From Psychroserpens luteolus (GTDB lineage Bacteria; Bacteroidota; Bacteroidia; Flavobacteriales; Flavobacteriaceae): a stretch of 64,000 nucleotides of DNA. The notes beneath the pieces are model-generated. The model was not told where the DNA came from. It saw only the letters and a list, made by a program, of their open reading frames with translations, and did no database searches. The DNA lies in assembly GCF_021032705.1 (NCBI RefSeq), contig NZ_JAHVXI010000005.1, forward strand, positions 186,001-250,000. The letters run 5' to 3'. Made by a program: the position numbers and the translations under genes. This document shows, piece after piece, positions 52,232 to 61,044 of this stretch. The number at the start of each line of letters is the position of its first letter. The first letter of the stretch is position 1.

Positions 52232-53030
52232 TATCTTTCTTTAAAAATTCTTTACTTTTTTTATTTAGAACTTCTAAAAACTCTAGCTCTTTGCCATAAT
52301 TTAATAAGCTCACATCAAAGGCTTTATCGTCTTCAACAAATTGTATGAATTCTTCTACACGATACTCTGGTATATTAAAATTATCTATTATAAATTCTGA
52401 ACCAAAATAGTATTTAATAGAACTTACTGGTACATCTGGAACACCTTTATCTTTCTTGTCTTTAATCTTACTCCTAAACAACGGCAATAATAATTGGTCA
52501 ACTACATTAACTACATTAAGGCCATTGACCATCGTTTTAGATTGTGAATGGATAGCCTCATTTTTTATTTGGGAGCGTTCATCATCAGAGAAATCATATT
52601 CATCACTTTTTTTTATGCCAAAGTAAAGGGCATCCAGTTTTGGATTAAATGTTTTAACTGTAGATACATCTGTGCTTAAATCACCCGAAAGCCCTTTGGT
52701 TAAAACCAAAACTTCATCAAGCTTGTTAATTTCTTCTATTAAAAACACACGCATCCGTTTTGATTTTATAATGGCCTCACTAATTTGAAGGTCAAAATTT
52801 TGATATTGCAAAGCTCTAAACTCAATAAAATCATTTAATGCTACTTCAATAGTAAACTCTCCATTTTCACTAGTAATTACACCTTTATTTGACGACGTAT
52901 TAAATACAGTTATTCCTTCTACATCGTCTCCTTCGACAATAATTTTACCATCAACTTTTACACGTTTAATGTCTTGGGATATTGCCAAAAAAGATGTTAG
53001 TGCTATACATAAGAGTAGTAGTTTTTTCAT
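52218..53030 (-). CDS. Carboxypeptidase regulatory-like domain protein, paralogue 1
   Basis: 270 residues, first gene of the three-gene operon. Signal peptide (LLLCIALTSFLAIS), then a diverged CarboxypepD_reg-like domain (VDGKIIVEGDDVEGITVFNTSSNKGVITSENGEFTIEVALNDFIEF) and VLVLTKGLSGDLSTDVSTVKTFNPKLDALYFGI, which aligns with the LTGDL(M)SDIEN stretch of the other two. The C-terminal part is helical and ends in lysines. It is the most divergent of the set. Function unknown; a surface or periplasmic location is expected. Confidence 0.85.
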   Translation of the reverse strand: MKKLLLLCIALTSFLAISQDIKRVKVDGKIIVEGDDVEGITVFNTSSNKGVITSENGEFTIEVALNDFIEFRALQYQNFDLQISEAIIKSKRMRVFLIEEINKLDEVLVLTKGLSGDLSTDVSTVKTFNPKLDALYFGIKKSDEYDFSDDERSQIKNEAIHSQSKTMVNGLNVVNVVDQLLLPLFRSKIKDKKDKGVPDVPVSSIKYYFGSEFIIDNFNIPEYRVEEFIQFVEDDKAFDVSLLNYGKELEFLEVLNKKSKEFLKKDSDKE

Positions 53031-53144
53031 AGTTGATATTTTAGTTAAGTAAAGAAATGATTTGAAAACTTAATTTATTAATAAAGACTCACTAAACTTT
53101 TGTTAAATTAATCCTTTACCTAAATTTACAACAAATTACGATCA

Positions 53145-53852
53145 ATGAAAAATATTATCATCGCAAGCACTTCAACTATTCATGGTGGAGAACCCTTAGA
53201 GTATTTACTGGAAGAGTTAGGTGATTTTTTTAAGCAAACTTCTGAAATCATATTCATCCCATATGCTAGACCTGGAGGCATCACACATAATGAGTATACT
53301 TTAAAAGTAAATACAGCATTCAAAAAAATTGACAAAAAAGTGATTGGTATTCACGAATTTGACGATCCGAAAGAAGCCATTAAAAATGCTAAAGGTATAT
53401 TTACAGGTGGTGGAAACACCTTTGTATTGGTAAATCAACTTTATAAAAATGATCTCATAAATACCATTAAAACTGCAGTTAGAAATGGAACGCCTTATTT
53501 AGGCACAAGTGCAGGAAGTAATATCTGTGGTCTTACAGTAAGTACTACCAACGATATGCCTATTGTATACCCTCCAAGTTTTAAAACCTTTGGATTTGTA
53601 CCTTTTAATATCAATCCGCATTATTTAGATCCAGACCCAACAAGTAAGCACATGGGCGAAACAAGAGAGACCAGAATAAAGGAGTTTCATAAATTTAATA
53701 CGCAACCTGTTGTTGGGATTCGAGAAGGCAGTTGGCTAGAAGTTAAAGGAGATTCAATAGTTTTAAAAGGGCCATTGGACGCTAGAATTTTTGAATACAA
53801 CAAAGCGCCTTACGAAGTAAAATCTGGAACACAGCTCAATCATTTAAAATAA
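53145..53852 (+). CDS. pepE: Dipeptidase E (peptidase family S51)
   Basis: 235 residues. Cytosolic serine peptidase that cleaves Asp-X dipeptides. GIFTGGGNTFVLVNQLY, the nucleophile elbow GTSAGSN, TTNDMPIV and INPHYLDPDP match PepE. RETRIKEFHKFNTQPVVGIREGSWLEV covers the C-terminal conserved region. TAAATTTA upstream resembles a -7 element with one mismatch. The gene ends 28 bases before tRNA-Gly on the opposite strand and shares a terminator with it. Confidence 0.93.
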   Translation: MKNIIIASTSTIHGGEPLEYLLEELGDFFKQTSEIIFIPYARPGGITHNEYTLKVNTAFKKIDKKVIGIHEFDDPKEAIKNAKGIFTGGGNTFVLVNQLYKNDLINTIKTAVRNGTPYLGTSAGSNICGLTVSTTNDMPIVYPPSFKTFGFVPFNINPHYLDPDPTSKHMGETRETRIKEFHKFNTQPVVGIREGSWLEVKGDSIVLKGPLDARIFEYNKAPYEVKSGTQLNHLK

Positions 53853-53880
53853 AAAAGCCTCATAATATTATGAAGCTTTT
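53853..53880. terminator. Shared terminator of pepE and tRNA-Gly
   Basis: AAAAGCCTCATAA pairs with TTATGAAGCTTTT with one mismatch. It begins right after the pepE stop and, on the other strand, directly follows the tRNA CCA, with a T-run at the minus-strand end. Confidence 0.75.
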
Positions 53881-53955
53881 GGAGCGAGAGACCGGGTTCG
53901 AACCGGCGACATTCAGCTTGGAAGGCTGACGCTCTACCAACTGAGCTACTCTCGC
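53880..53955 (-). tRNA. tRNA-Gly (anticodon TCC)
   Basis: Full cloverleaf on the minus strand: acceptor GCGAGAG / CTCTCGC, D arm with AGCTCAGTTGGTAGAGC, anticodon loop CTTCCAA (anticodon TCC at 53922-53920), T arm with GGTTCGAACC, discriminator T and an encoded CCA (53882-53880). 76 bases with CCA. Confidence 0.98.
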
Positions 53956-54003
53956 ATTCTGGGCGCAAATATAAACTATCTTTTTTCTTTCAGGGAAAGA
54001 TTA

Positions 54004-54429
54004 TTAGAACTTTTTCAAGAAATGATATCCTAAAATTTCAAAACCTTCATTATAATAAAACTTATGAGAAGGATAATTTTGAACATAAGTATTTAATTCT
54101 ACAGTAGTACATCCTTTTGTTTTAACATATGTATAAATCCAATCTAAAAACTGTTTCCCCAAACCTTTACCTCGGTAGTCATCTTCAATATAAACATGAT
54201 CAATCTCCACTGTTTTTCCAACATAGTGTCTAGTACAAAACCATAATCCAGAAACACCAACAAGTTTTTCATTATCATAAATAACGGCACATTCATAATT
54301 TTGTGCAACCATTTCAGCAAAACGTTCTTTCAATAACGCTTCGGAAAGTTTAAACTCATTAAGCTTTTGAACTAAAGGAACAACATCATTTATTTGTGAT
54401 TTTTCGAGTATTTTAAACTGAAATGACAT
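54004..54429 (-). CDS. GNAT family N-acetyltransferase
   Basis: About 141 residues from the ATG read from 54429; the frame is open 33 codons further upstream but without coding character. The acetyl-CoA-binding signature is VYIEDDYRGKGLGKQFLDWIYTYVKTKGC (motif A, RGKGLG), followed by VELNTYVQNYPSHKFYYNEGFEILGYHFLKKF (motif B, YYNEGF). The acceptor is unknown. It lies alone between tRNA-Gly and the divergent M15 peptidase gene. Confidence 0.9.
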   Translation of the reverse strand: MSFQFKILEKSQINDVVPLVQKLNEFKLSEALLKERFAEMVAQNYECAVIYDNEKLVGVSGLWFCTRHYVGKTVEIDHVYIEDDYRGKGLGKQFLDWIYTYVKTKGCTTVELNTYVQNYPSHKFYYNEGFEILGYHFLKKF

Positions 54430-54593
54430 AGATAGATATTTTAAGTGAAGATAAATATTTTTGCTTAAGTTTGATACACAAAGGGTTTCAAATTTAAGCA
54501 GGAAGTGATAAAAATAGCGTCTAATCAAAAGACTAAAAATTAAACAAATTTTAAATTAAAAAGTGGCACATATTATGTACTATTTAAAGCATT

Positions 54594-55328
54594 ATGAATA
54601 GACGACATTTTTTTAAAATAACATCCCTAACTGGAATAGGTATATCGGTTTTCCCGCAGTTGGCATTTCAGGATGCAACAACATTAATATCGTATGAGGA
54701 ACTCATTGGAAAAGGCAAACCACAATTATATGGTAATGGATTTAATTTAAGAAAAGAGGCCAATGATGCTTTTTTAAAACTATCTGCAGCTGCTTTAAAA
54801 AGTGACATTCGTGTACAAGTTGTGTCTAGTTATAGAGGCTTTAATCACCAAAATAGAATTTGGGAAAGAAAGTATAAACAAAATTCCAATAATGGGTTAA
54901 GTCCAATTGAAAACATTAAGAAAATTATAGAGTACTCTACAATTCCAGGAACATCTCGTCATCATTGGGGAACCGATCTCGATCTTATTGACAGTAATGT
55001 CAAACAACCACGTCGTGTATTAAACCCTAATCATTTTGAAGGTGATGGTGTGTTTTCTAAATTTAAAGAGTGGATGGATGAGCATGCCAATGATTTTGGT
55101 TTCTATCTCGTATACACTGATAAGAAAGAACGCAAAGGGTTTAAATATGAACCTTGGCATTACAGCTATAAACCACTTTCAAAACCATATTTAGATACCT
55201 ATTTAAAATTAAATATTAAAGATATTATTACTTCAGAACAATTGATGGGAGCAGATTATTTTTCTGAAGAGTTTATAGCTAATTACCTGAATCAAAATAT
55301 TTTGGATATAAATCCAGAACTTTTGTAA
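54594..55328 (+). CDS. Tat-exported D-alanyl-D-alanine carboxypeptidase-like M15 peptidase
   Basis: 244 residues. The N-terminus MNRRHFFKITSLTGIGISVF is a twin-arginine signal (RRxFFK), so it probably folds, perhaps with its zinc, before export by the Tat system. The VanY/M15B zinc motifs are present: SRHHWGTDLDL (SxHxxGxxxD) near 123-132 and EPWHYSY near 185. VQVVSSYRGFNHQNRIW is also conserved. It presumably trims peptidoglycan peptides in the periplasm. The M48 protease gene follows 26 bases later. Confidence 0.9.
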   Translation: MNRRHFFKITSLTGIGISVFPQLAFQDATTLISYEELIGKGKPQLYGNGFNLRKEANDAFLKLSAAALKSDIRVQVVSSYRGFNHQNRIWERKYKQNSNNGLSPIENIKKIIEYSTIPGTSRHHWGTDLDLIDSNVKQPRRVLNPNHFEGDGVFSKFKEWMDEHANDFGFYLVYTDKKERKGFKYEPWHYSYKPLSKPYLDTYLKLNIKDIITSEQLMGADYFSEEFIANYLNQNILDINPELL

Positions 55329-55354
55329 ATTTATAATCACTAATTATTACAATC

Positions 55355-56125
55355 ATGAGAGGAAGAAATTTAAAAGTGAGATTGCTTATTGGCGTTGCCA
55401 TAGCTCTCTTTTTCGTTATAAAACGTTGCAGTCAGAGAGAAGAAAATCCATATACTGGTCGCATGCAAACGATTTCAATGACGGCCGATAAAGAAATACA
55501 AATTGGTTTAGCTAGTGCTCCTCAAATGGAGGCTCAACATGGAGGTATGCATCCAAATAATCAATACCAAGCACTTGTTGATGATATTGGCAATAGATTA
55601 GTTAATAGTAGCATTGCTAAAGAAACACCATATAACTATGAGTTTCATTTATTAGCAGATCCCAATACAATTAATGCTTTTGCATTACCAGGAGGACAAA
55701 TTTATATCACGTTTGCCTTATTTTCAAAACTTGAAAACGAATCACAACTCGCAGGTGTTCTAGGTCATGAAATTGGTCATGTTTTAGGTCGTCATAGCGC
55801 CGAACGTATTGCAGAAAGCGAATATTGGCAAGGTTTAGCAACAGCTGGATCTGTTGGTGGTGATATTGGAGGTCTAGTAAGCGGTATTGGTCAAAACACA
55901 TTACTAACTAATGGTAGAGATGATGAATTGGAAAGTGATGATCTAGGTGTTAAATTTATGATCAAAGCTGGTTTTGATCCTGAAGAAATGATTGGCGTTA
56001 TGGAAATACTTAAAGCAGCTGCAGGACCTAATCGTGTTCCTGAACGTATGAGTACCCATCCAGATCCTGAAAACAGAAAAGAAAAAATTAGAGAATCTAT
56101 TAAAAAATATAAAAATGCACTTTAA
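55355..56125 (+). CDS. M48 family metalloprotease
   Basis: 256 residues. N-terminal hydrophobic segment (VRLLIGVAIALFFVIKRC), then a peptidase M48 domain with the zinc motif GHEIGHVLGRHSAERI (HExxH) near 138-142 and the third ligand in DDELESDDLGVKFMIKAGFDPEEM. It ends with MSTHPDPENRKEKI. This is the short BepA/LoiP-like class, probably periplasmic quality control of outer membrane proteins. The stop codon lies inside the terminator stem. Confidence 0.93.
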   Translation: MRGRNLKVRLLIGVAIALFFVIKRCSQREENPYTGRMQTISMTADKEIQIGLASAPQMEAQHGGMHPNNQYQALVDDIGNRLVNSSIAKETPYNYEFHLLADPNTINAFALPGGQIYITFALFSKLENESQLAGVLGHEIGHVLGRHSAERIAESEYWQGLATAGSVGGDIGGLVSGIGQNTLLTNGRDDELESDDLGVKFMIKAGFDPEEMIGVMEILKAAAGPNRVPERMSTHPDPENRKEKIRESIKKYKNAL

Positions 56126-56143
56126 TTGATTAAAGTGCATTTT
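56112..56143 (+). terminator. Terminator of the M15/M48 genes
   Basis: Perfect 14-bp stem (AAAATGCACTTTAA at 56112-56125 with 56130-56143), 4-base loop, TTTT tail. The left arm includes the final codons and stop of the M48 gene. Confidence 0.9.
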
Positions 56144-56192
56144 CAAACTAACTAACTCAAATAATTGTTTCTAATTTTTAGAAACTTCTCGT

Positions 56193-56579
56193 TTAAGATT
56201 CTAACCCCTTAATGTAAGCTAGAGCATCTTTAGCATTGGAAAGTTCAGCATATTTTTTTGCTGTCATTCCCTTAGATGATTTTAAATTTAATTTCGCGCC
56301 TTCCTTTACAAGAAGTTTTAAAATATCTAATCTATTATACTTAGCTGCATACATTGCAGGAGTCAAACCATTTGATTTCTTGTTTACATCTTGACCTAAC
56401 TCTATTAATTTTTTTACGGTTTCTAAATCTCCTTTGATAATAGAAACACAAAATGGATCTACAACTCTTTTAGTTACTGTAGTTTCGTAAGTAGAAGGTG
56501 TTACAATGTCGTTTGTTGCATTTAAAGATGTAAAAGAAAATCCTAATGCGATTGCGATAATTACTGCTGATTTTTTCAT
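56193..56579 (-). CDS. Exported ankyrin repeat protein
   Basis: 128 residues with a signal peptide (AVIIAIALGFSFTSLNA, cut near 21) and about two to three ankyrin repeats: CVSIIKGDLETVKKLIELGQDVNKK, GLTPAMYAAKYNRLDILKLLVKEGAKLNLK and GMTAKKYAELSNAKDALAYIKG. Periplasmic ankyrin proteins of this size are protein-binding adaptors. The partner is unknown. It sits alone, convergent with the M48 gene. Confidence 0.9.
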   Translation of the reverse strand: MKKSAVIIAIALGFSFTSLNATNDIVTPSTYETTVTKRVVDPFCVSIIKGDLETVKKLIELGQDVNKKSNGLTPAMYAAKYNRLDILKLLVKEGAKLNLKSSKGMTAKKYAELSNAKDALAYIKGLES

Positions 56580-56816
56580 GATGAAAGATTTTAATTAATT
56601 GATTTTAGTTTTTTGATTATAATAAAGAGACGACATAAAATTTAAAGTGTTACACAAAAAAATCTTTAATAACATTTATTTAACTGTTTGTAAACAAATC
56701 TGTTAAGATATTAACATTGTCCATTTACAAGCTAACTCAAATTAAAACATTAATTGATTGATTGATAATTAATTATATTTTGTAATCCCATATACAGATA
56801 AAAAGCATTAAACTTT

Positions 56817-56824
56817 TATCTTTG
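56817..56824 (+). promoter_or_regulatory. -7 promoter element of gpmI
   Basis: TATCTTTG, exact TAnnTTTG match, 21 bases before the gpmI ATG, at the end of the 266-base divergent spacer. Confidence 0.55.
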
Positions 56825-56845
56825 ATTTTATAATATTCCTTAACA

Positions 56846-58363
56846 ATGAATAAAAAAGTTATTTTAATGATTTTGGATGGTTGGGGCATGTCTCCAGACC
56901 CAAAAGTTTCAGCAATTGATCATGCAAAAACTCCATATATTGACTCGTTGTATCACAATTACCCTCATGCAACATTAAGAACAGATGGTTTACATGTTGG
57001 TTTGCCCGAAGGTCAAATGGGTAACAGTGAAGTTGGTCATATGAATCTTGGAGCAGGAAGAATTGTATATCAAGATTTAGTTAAAATAAACTTAGCCGTA
57101 AAAAACAATACTCTAAGAAATGAATCTGTACTTATTGACGCTTTTCAATATGCTAAAGATCATAATAAACCTGTTCATTTTTTAGGATTAGTGAGTGATG
57201 GAGGTGTGCATTCTCACATCAATCACCTATTTGGTTTAATTGATGCTGCCCATGATTTTGGAATACAGAACTCTTATGTTCATGCGTTTACAGATGGTAG
57301 AGACGTTGATCCAAAATCCGGATTCGGTTTTATTACATCTTTAGAAACGCATATCAAAAACACAAATACAGAACTAGCCACAGTAACTGGGAGATACTAT
57401 GCCATGGACAGAGATAAACGCTGGGAACGTATTAAACTTGCTTATGATGCACTAGTTAATGGTTTGGGAGAACGATCGCATTCTGCTACAGAATCTATTG
57501 AAAATAGTTATCATAAAAATGTCACTGATGAATTCATTGAACCTATCGTTATGGTTAATCAGGAAAATCAACCTATCGCTCAAATAAAAGATGGTGATGT
57601 TGTGATCTTTTTCAATTTTAGAACAGATAGAGGTCGTGAATTGACCGAAGCATTATCACAAGCCGACTTTCATGAGCAAAATATGCATAAGTTAGATTTA
57701 CATTATGTTACTCTAACAAATTATGATGATTCCTATCATGGAATTAACGTCGTTTTCAACAAAGATAATCTCACTGAAACACTTGGTGAAGTTCTTGAAA
57801 AGCATCATAAAACCCAAATTAGAATCGCTGAAACTGAAAAGTATCCGCATGTGACATTTTTCTTCTCTGGCGGACAAGAAGTTCCTTTTAAAGGCGAAAC
57901 AAGAATACTTAGAAATTCTCCTAAAGTTGCTACTTACGATTTAAAACCAGAAATGAGCGCTTTTGAATTAAAAGATGCACTTATTCCTGAACTAAAAAAA
58001 GGCGACGTGGATTTTGTATGTCTTAACTTTGCAAATGGAGATATGGTAGGTCATACTGGAGTTATGGAAGCGGCAATTAAAGCTTGTGAAGCAGTAGATC
58101 AATGTGTAAAAGAAGTTATAAATGTTGCTCTTGATAACGACTACTCTACCATTTTAATTGCAGATCATGGGAATTGTGAGACGATGATCAATCCAGATGG
58201 TTCGCCTCATACAGCACATACAACTAACCCTGTTCCTATTATTTTAATAGATAATGAAAAATTGACTATTAAAGATGGTATTTTGGGTGACATAGCACCT
58301 ACAATTCTCAAACTTATGGGGATTGAGCAGCCAGAGTCTATGACTCAAGAACCTTTGGTTTAA
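56846..58363 (+). CDS. gpmI: 2,3-bisphosphoglycerate-independent phosphoglycerate mutase
   Basis: Cytosolic Mn2+-dependent glycolytic enzyme (3-PGA to 2-PGA), 505 residues. The alkaline-phosphatase fold motifs are intact: LMILDGWG near 6-13, the phospho-serine in GQMGNSEVGHMNLGAGR near 62, VHSH, FTDGRDVDP, RYYAMDRDKRWER, FFNFRTDRGREL, FANGDMVGHTG and LIADHGNCE with HTTNPVP. It forms the usual family length and lies alone before a HAD-like gene that has its own promoter. Confidence 0.97.
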   Translation: MNKKVILMILDGWGMSPDPKVSAIDHAKTPYIDSLYHNYPHATLRTDGLHVGLPEGQMGNSEVGHMNLGAGRIVYQDLVKINLAVKNNTLRNESVLIDAFQYAKDHNKPVHFLGLVSDGGVHSHINHLFGLIDAAHDFGIQNSYVHAFTDGRDVDPKSGFGFITSLETHIKNTNTELATVTGRYYAMDRDKRWERIKLAYDALVNGLGERSHSATESIENSYHKNVTDEFIEPIVMVNQENQPIAQIKDGDVVIFFNFRTDRGRELTEALSQADFHEQNMHKLDLHYVTLTNYDDSYHGINVVFNKDNLTETLGEVLEKHHKTQIRIAETEKYPHVTFFFSGGQEVPFKGETRILRNSPKVATYDLKPEMSAFELKDALIPELKKGDVDFVCLNFANGDMVGHTGVMEAAIKACEAVDQCVKEVINVALDNDYSTILIADHGNCETMINPDGSPHTAHTTNPVPIILIDNEKLTIKDGILGDIAPTILKLMGIEQPESMTQEPLV

Positions 58364-58388
58364 ATTAATTTTGAAAATTGTACTTTTG
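58354..58388 (+). promoter_or_regulatory. Promoter of the HAD-like gene
   Basis: TTTG at 58354-58357 as -33 and TACTTTTG (58381-58388) as an exact TAnnTTTG -7, with a 23-base spacer. It overlaps the gpmI stop. The ATG is 21 bases downstream. Confidence 0.5.
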
Positions 58389-58409
58389 AAGCATTACAAA
58401 GATTAGTAA

Positions 58410-58823
58410 ATGAATTTTCAAGACAAACTAGTTATAGCCATAGATTTTGATGGTACTATTGTTGAAGATGCCTACCCAAAAGTTGGTAAAGCTCGTATTT
58501 TCGCATTTGAAACCATGAAGCGTTTGCAAGCCGATGGTCACAGGCTTATCCTCTGGACTTACAGAAGTGGTTCAAAATTAGAGGAAGCCGTTACTTTTTG
58601 CAAAGATAATGGCATTACATTCTATGCTGTAAATCAGAGTTTCCCAGAAGAAAAATATGACAATTCAGTTAGTAGAAAAATCTATGCAGATATTTATATA
58701 GACGATAGAAACATAGGTGGAATTTTAGGTTGGGGAGAAGTCTATCATCTCATCACCAATGAAGAACCAAATATAAAAGCCACCAAACAAAAGAAAGGTT
58801 TCTTTTCCTTTTTAAAGCGCTAA
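58410..58823 (+). CDS. HAD-like hydrolase of the BT0820 type
   Basis: 137 residues. The HAD nucleophile motif LVIAIDFDGTIVED is near residues 7-20 and the conserved Thr in RLILWTYRSG is motif II. KIYADIYIDDRNIG gives the acidic motif IV. There is no large cap domain. It matches small capless HAD proteins of Bacteroidota, which probably act as phosphatases on unknown small substrates. A short basic tail (KKGFFSFLKR) is at the end. It overlaps the convergent CoA-transferase gene by 12 bases. Confidence 0.85.
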   Translation: MNFQDKLVIAIDFDGTIVEDAYPKVGKARIFAFETMKRLQADGHRLILWTYRSGSKLEEAVTFCKDNGITFYAVNQSFPEEKYDNSVSRKIYADIYIDDRNIGGILGWGEVYHLITNEEPNIKATKQKKGFFSFLKR

Positions 58824-60098
58824 TCGCTTACCACTAATTAATTCAAAATACGTTTTATCAATATACTCTCTATGCTCTGGATGAGCTATATCTACTAGTG
58901 CCTTGACACGCTCTTTTATCGTTTTTCCGTATAAATTAGCAACACCATATTCGGTCACTACATAATGCACGTGAGATCTGGTAGTGACTACACCTGCACC
59001 TGGTTTTAATGATGGAACAATCCTACTAATACCCGATTTTGTAACAGATGGCAAGGCGATGATAGCTTTCCCACCCTCACTTAACGAAGCGCCTCTAATA
59101 AAATCCATTTGACCTCCAACACCTGAATAGATATTCGGACCTATAGAATCTGCACATACTTGACCAGTGACATCCACTTCTATAGCCGAGTTAATAGCTA
59201 CCATTTTAGGGTTCTGCTTTATTATCGAAACATCGTTGGTATAATTAGAAGCCCTCATTTCTACAAACGGATTATCGTCTACATAATCATACAAACGTTT
59301 AGAACCCATTAAAAAAGTGGTTAATGCTCTTCCTCTGTTAATTCCTTTATAATTTCCATTGATAACATCATTTAAAATTAAATCAATAACACCATCAGAG
59401 AACATTTCTGTATGTAGTCCTAGGTCTTTATGATCTGTTAAACGTGATAATACGGCATTTGGGATACTGCCTATTCCCATCTGTAATGTGCTTCTATCTT
59501 CTATCAGGTTAGCAACATAACTACCAATTCTGTTTTCAACTTCTGATGGTTCGGCCATATGATGTATAGGTAATGGCTCATCAGATTCTACAAAATAATC
59601 TACTTCAGATACATGAATAATTCCTGCTCCATGAGTTCTAGGCATTTGTGTATTGATTTGAGCGATCACATATGTTGCATTATCAATCGCAGCCAAAGTG
59701 GCCTCTACCGATACACCTAAGGAGCAATAACCATGTCTATCTGGAACGGATACATGAATTAATGCCACATCTAAATCGATAATATTTCTTTTGAATAATA
59801 AGGGTAGCTCACTTAAAAACACAGGCGTGTACGATCCGTTTCCTGCTTTTAATGTATGTCTCACGTTCTTTCCTATAAAAAATGAATTGACATGAAAGCT
59901 TTTACTAAGTTTTGGATCTGCATATGGTGCTTCCCCTTCGGTATGCAATTGACAAACCTCAACATTTTCTAGCTCTTCATGTCTTGCCGTCATAGCTTTT
60001 ATAAGTGTTTGAGGAGCTGCAGCTGCTGCCTGAATGTACACACGACTATTAGATTTTATAACTTTTACTGCGTCTTCTGCTGTTACCGATTTATACAT
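58812..60098 (-). CDS. Acetyl-CoA hydrolase/CoA-transferase family protein
   Basis: About 428 residues from the ATG read from 60098; an in-frame TTG lies 27 bases upstream. Family features: SRVYIQAAAAAPQTLIKAM, DVALIHVSVPDRHGYCSLG, LQMGIGSIPNAVLSRL, TEMFSDGVIDL, GVGGQMDFIRGASLSEGGKAIIALPS and the C-terminal VVTEYGVANLYGKTIKERVKALVDIAHPEHRE. This is typical of acetate, succinate or 4-hydroxybutyrate CoA-transferases. The exact CoA acceptor is not deducible. It is divergent from map. Confidence 0.92.
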   Translation of the reverse strand: MYKSVTAEDAVKVIKSNSRVYIQAAAAAPQTLIKAMTARHEELENVEVCQLHTEGEAPYADPKLSKSFHVNSFFIGKNVRHTLKAGNGSYTPVFLSELPLLFKRNIIDLDVALIHVSVPDRHGYCSLGVSVEATLAAIDNATYVIAQINTQMPRTHGAGIIHVSEVDYFVESDEPLPIHHMAEPSEVENRIGSYVANLIEDRSTLQMGIGSIPNAVLSRLTDHKDLGLHTEMFSDGVIDLILNDVINGNYKGINRGRALTTFLMGSKRLYDYVDDNPFVEMRASNYTNDVSIIKQNPKMVAINSAIEVDVTGQVCADSIGPNIYSGVGGQMDFIRGASLSEGGKAIIALPSVTKSGISRIVPSLKPGAGVVTTRSHVHYVVTEYGVANLYGKTIKERVKALVDIAHPEHREYIDKTYFELISGKRLAL

Positions 60099-60201
60099 GA
60101 TTTCCCGTCTTTTTCTACAATACAAAATTACAGTAGAATATAAACTTAAAAACTGTCAAATATCATATTTCAGTAAAAAAGAATTACATTTTAATTTTAA
60201 G

Positions 60202-60209
60202 TATCTTTG
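60202..60209 (+). promoter_or_regulatory. -7 promoter element of map
   Basis: TATCTTTG, exact TAnnTTTG match followed by CGC, 16 bases before the map ATG. It confirms that the long open frame upstream is not part of the gene. Confidence 0.55.
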
Positions 60210-60225
60210 CGCATATTTTTTAGAC

Positions 60226-61044
60226 ATGATTATAGTTAAGACAAGAGAAGAAATTGAGTTAATGCGTCAAAGTGCATTGGTCGTTTCAAAAACCTTAGGA
60301 ATGCTTGCAAAAGAAGTAAAAGCAGGTGTTACAACAATGCAATTAGACAAACTTGCTGAGGATTTTATCAGAGAACAAGGTGCTGTACCTGGTTTTTTAG
60401 GTTTGTATGATTGTCCGTCGACTTTATTATGTAGTGTAAATGAAGCTGTAGTTCATGGCCTGCCAACCAACATTCCTCTTAAAGATGGTGATATTGTCTC
60501 AATAGATTGTGGAGCGTTAATGAATGGTTTTTACGGTGATCATGCCTATACTTTTGAAATTGGAGATGTTGCTCCTGAAACAAAAAAACTAATTCAAGTG
60601 ACTAAAGAATCTCTCTATGTTGGTATTGAGCAATTTAAAATAGGTAATCGCGTTGGAGATGTTGGTTATGCTATTCAACAATATTGTGAAGCACATGGTT
60701 ATGGTGTTGTTAGAGAATTAGTTGGTCATGGTATAGGTCGTAAAATGCATGAAGATCCTGAAATGCCTAACTATGGTCGTAGAGGTCGTGGTAAGAAATT
60801 TATTGAAGGTATGGTTGTAGCAATAGAACCTATGATTAATGGTGGAACACATAAAGTAAAACAATTAAAAGACGGTTGGACCATTGTCACTCAAGATGGT
60901 AAGCCAAGTGTTCATTTTGAGCATGATATTGCAATTATTGATGGAAAACCAGAAATATTATCAACGTTCGCTTATGTGCATGAAGCATTAGGAATTGAAA
61001 GTGATGAAGAAGATAGGTTTAGAAAAGAAGCTCTAGTATTATAA
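60226..61044 (+). CDS. map: Methionine aminopeptidase, type I
   Basis: 272 residues starting at the ATG at 60226 (MIIVKTREEIELMRQSALV), just after its promoter element. Removes the initiator Met from nascent proteins. Metal ligands are visible in SIDCGALMNGFYGDHAYTF (two Asp), ELVGHGIGRKMHEDPEMPNY (His), AIEPMINGG (Glu) and SVHFEHDIAI (Glu), with the substrate His in VVHGLPT. The gene is followed by a cupin gene with a one-base overlap. Confidence 0.97.
   Translation: MIIVKTREEIELMRQSALVVSKTLGMLAKEVKAGVTTMQLDKLAEDFIREQGAVPGFLGLYDCPSTLLCSVNEAVVHGLPTNIPLKDGDIVSIDCGALMNGFYGDHAYTFEIGDVAPETKKLIQVTKESLYVGIEQFKIGNRVGDVGYAIQQYCEAHGYGVVRELVGHGIGRKMHEDPEMPNYGRRGRGKKFIEGMVVAIEPMINGGTHKVKQLKDGWTIVTQDGKPSVHFEHDIAIIDGKPEILSTFAYVHEALGIESDEEDRFRKEALVL

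Noticed and set aside
54430-54528. 33-codon extension of the GNAT gene
   Set aside because: The composition is unlike the domain and normal GNAT starts align with the ATG at 54429.
56167-56185. GTTTCTA/TAGAAAC hairpin as terminator of the ankyrin gene
   Set aside because: The stem is A/T-rich and short, and no clear T-run follows on the minus strand; the 56112 hairpin beyond is stronger.
60034-60225. N-terminal 64-residue extension of map
   Set aside because: The frame is open, but it overlaps the divergent CoA-transferase gene, has no coding character, and a perfect promoter element lies at 60202, after its beginning.
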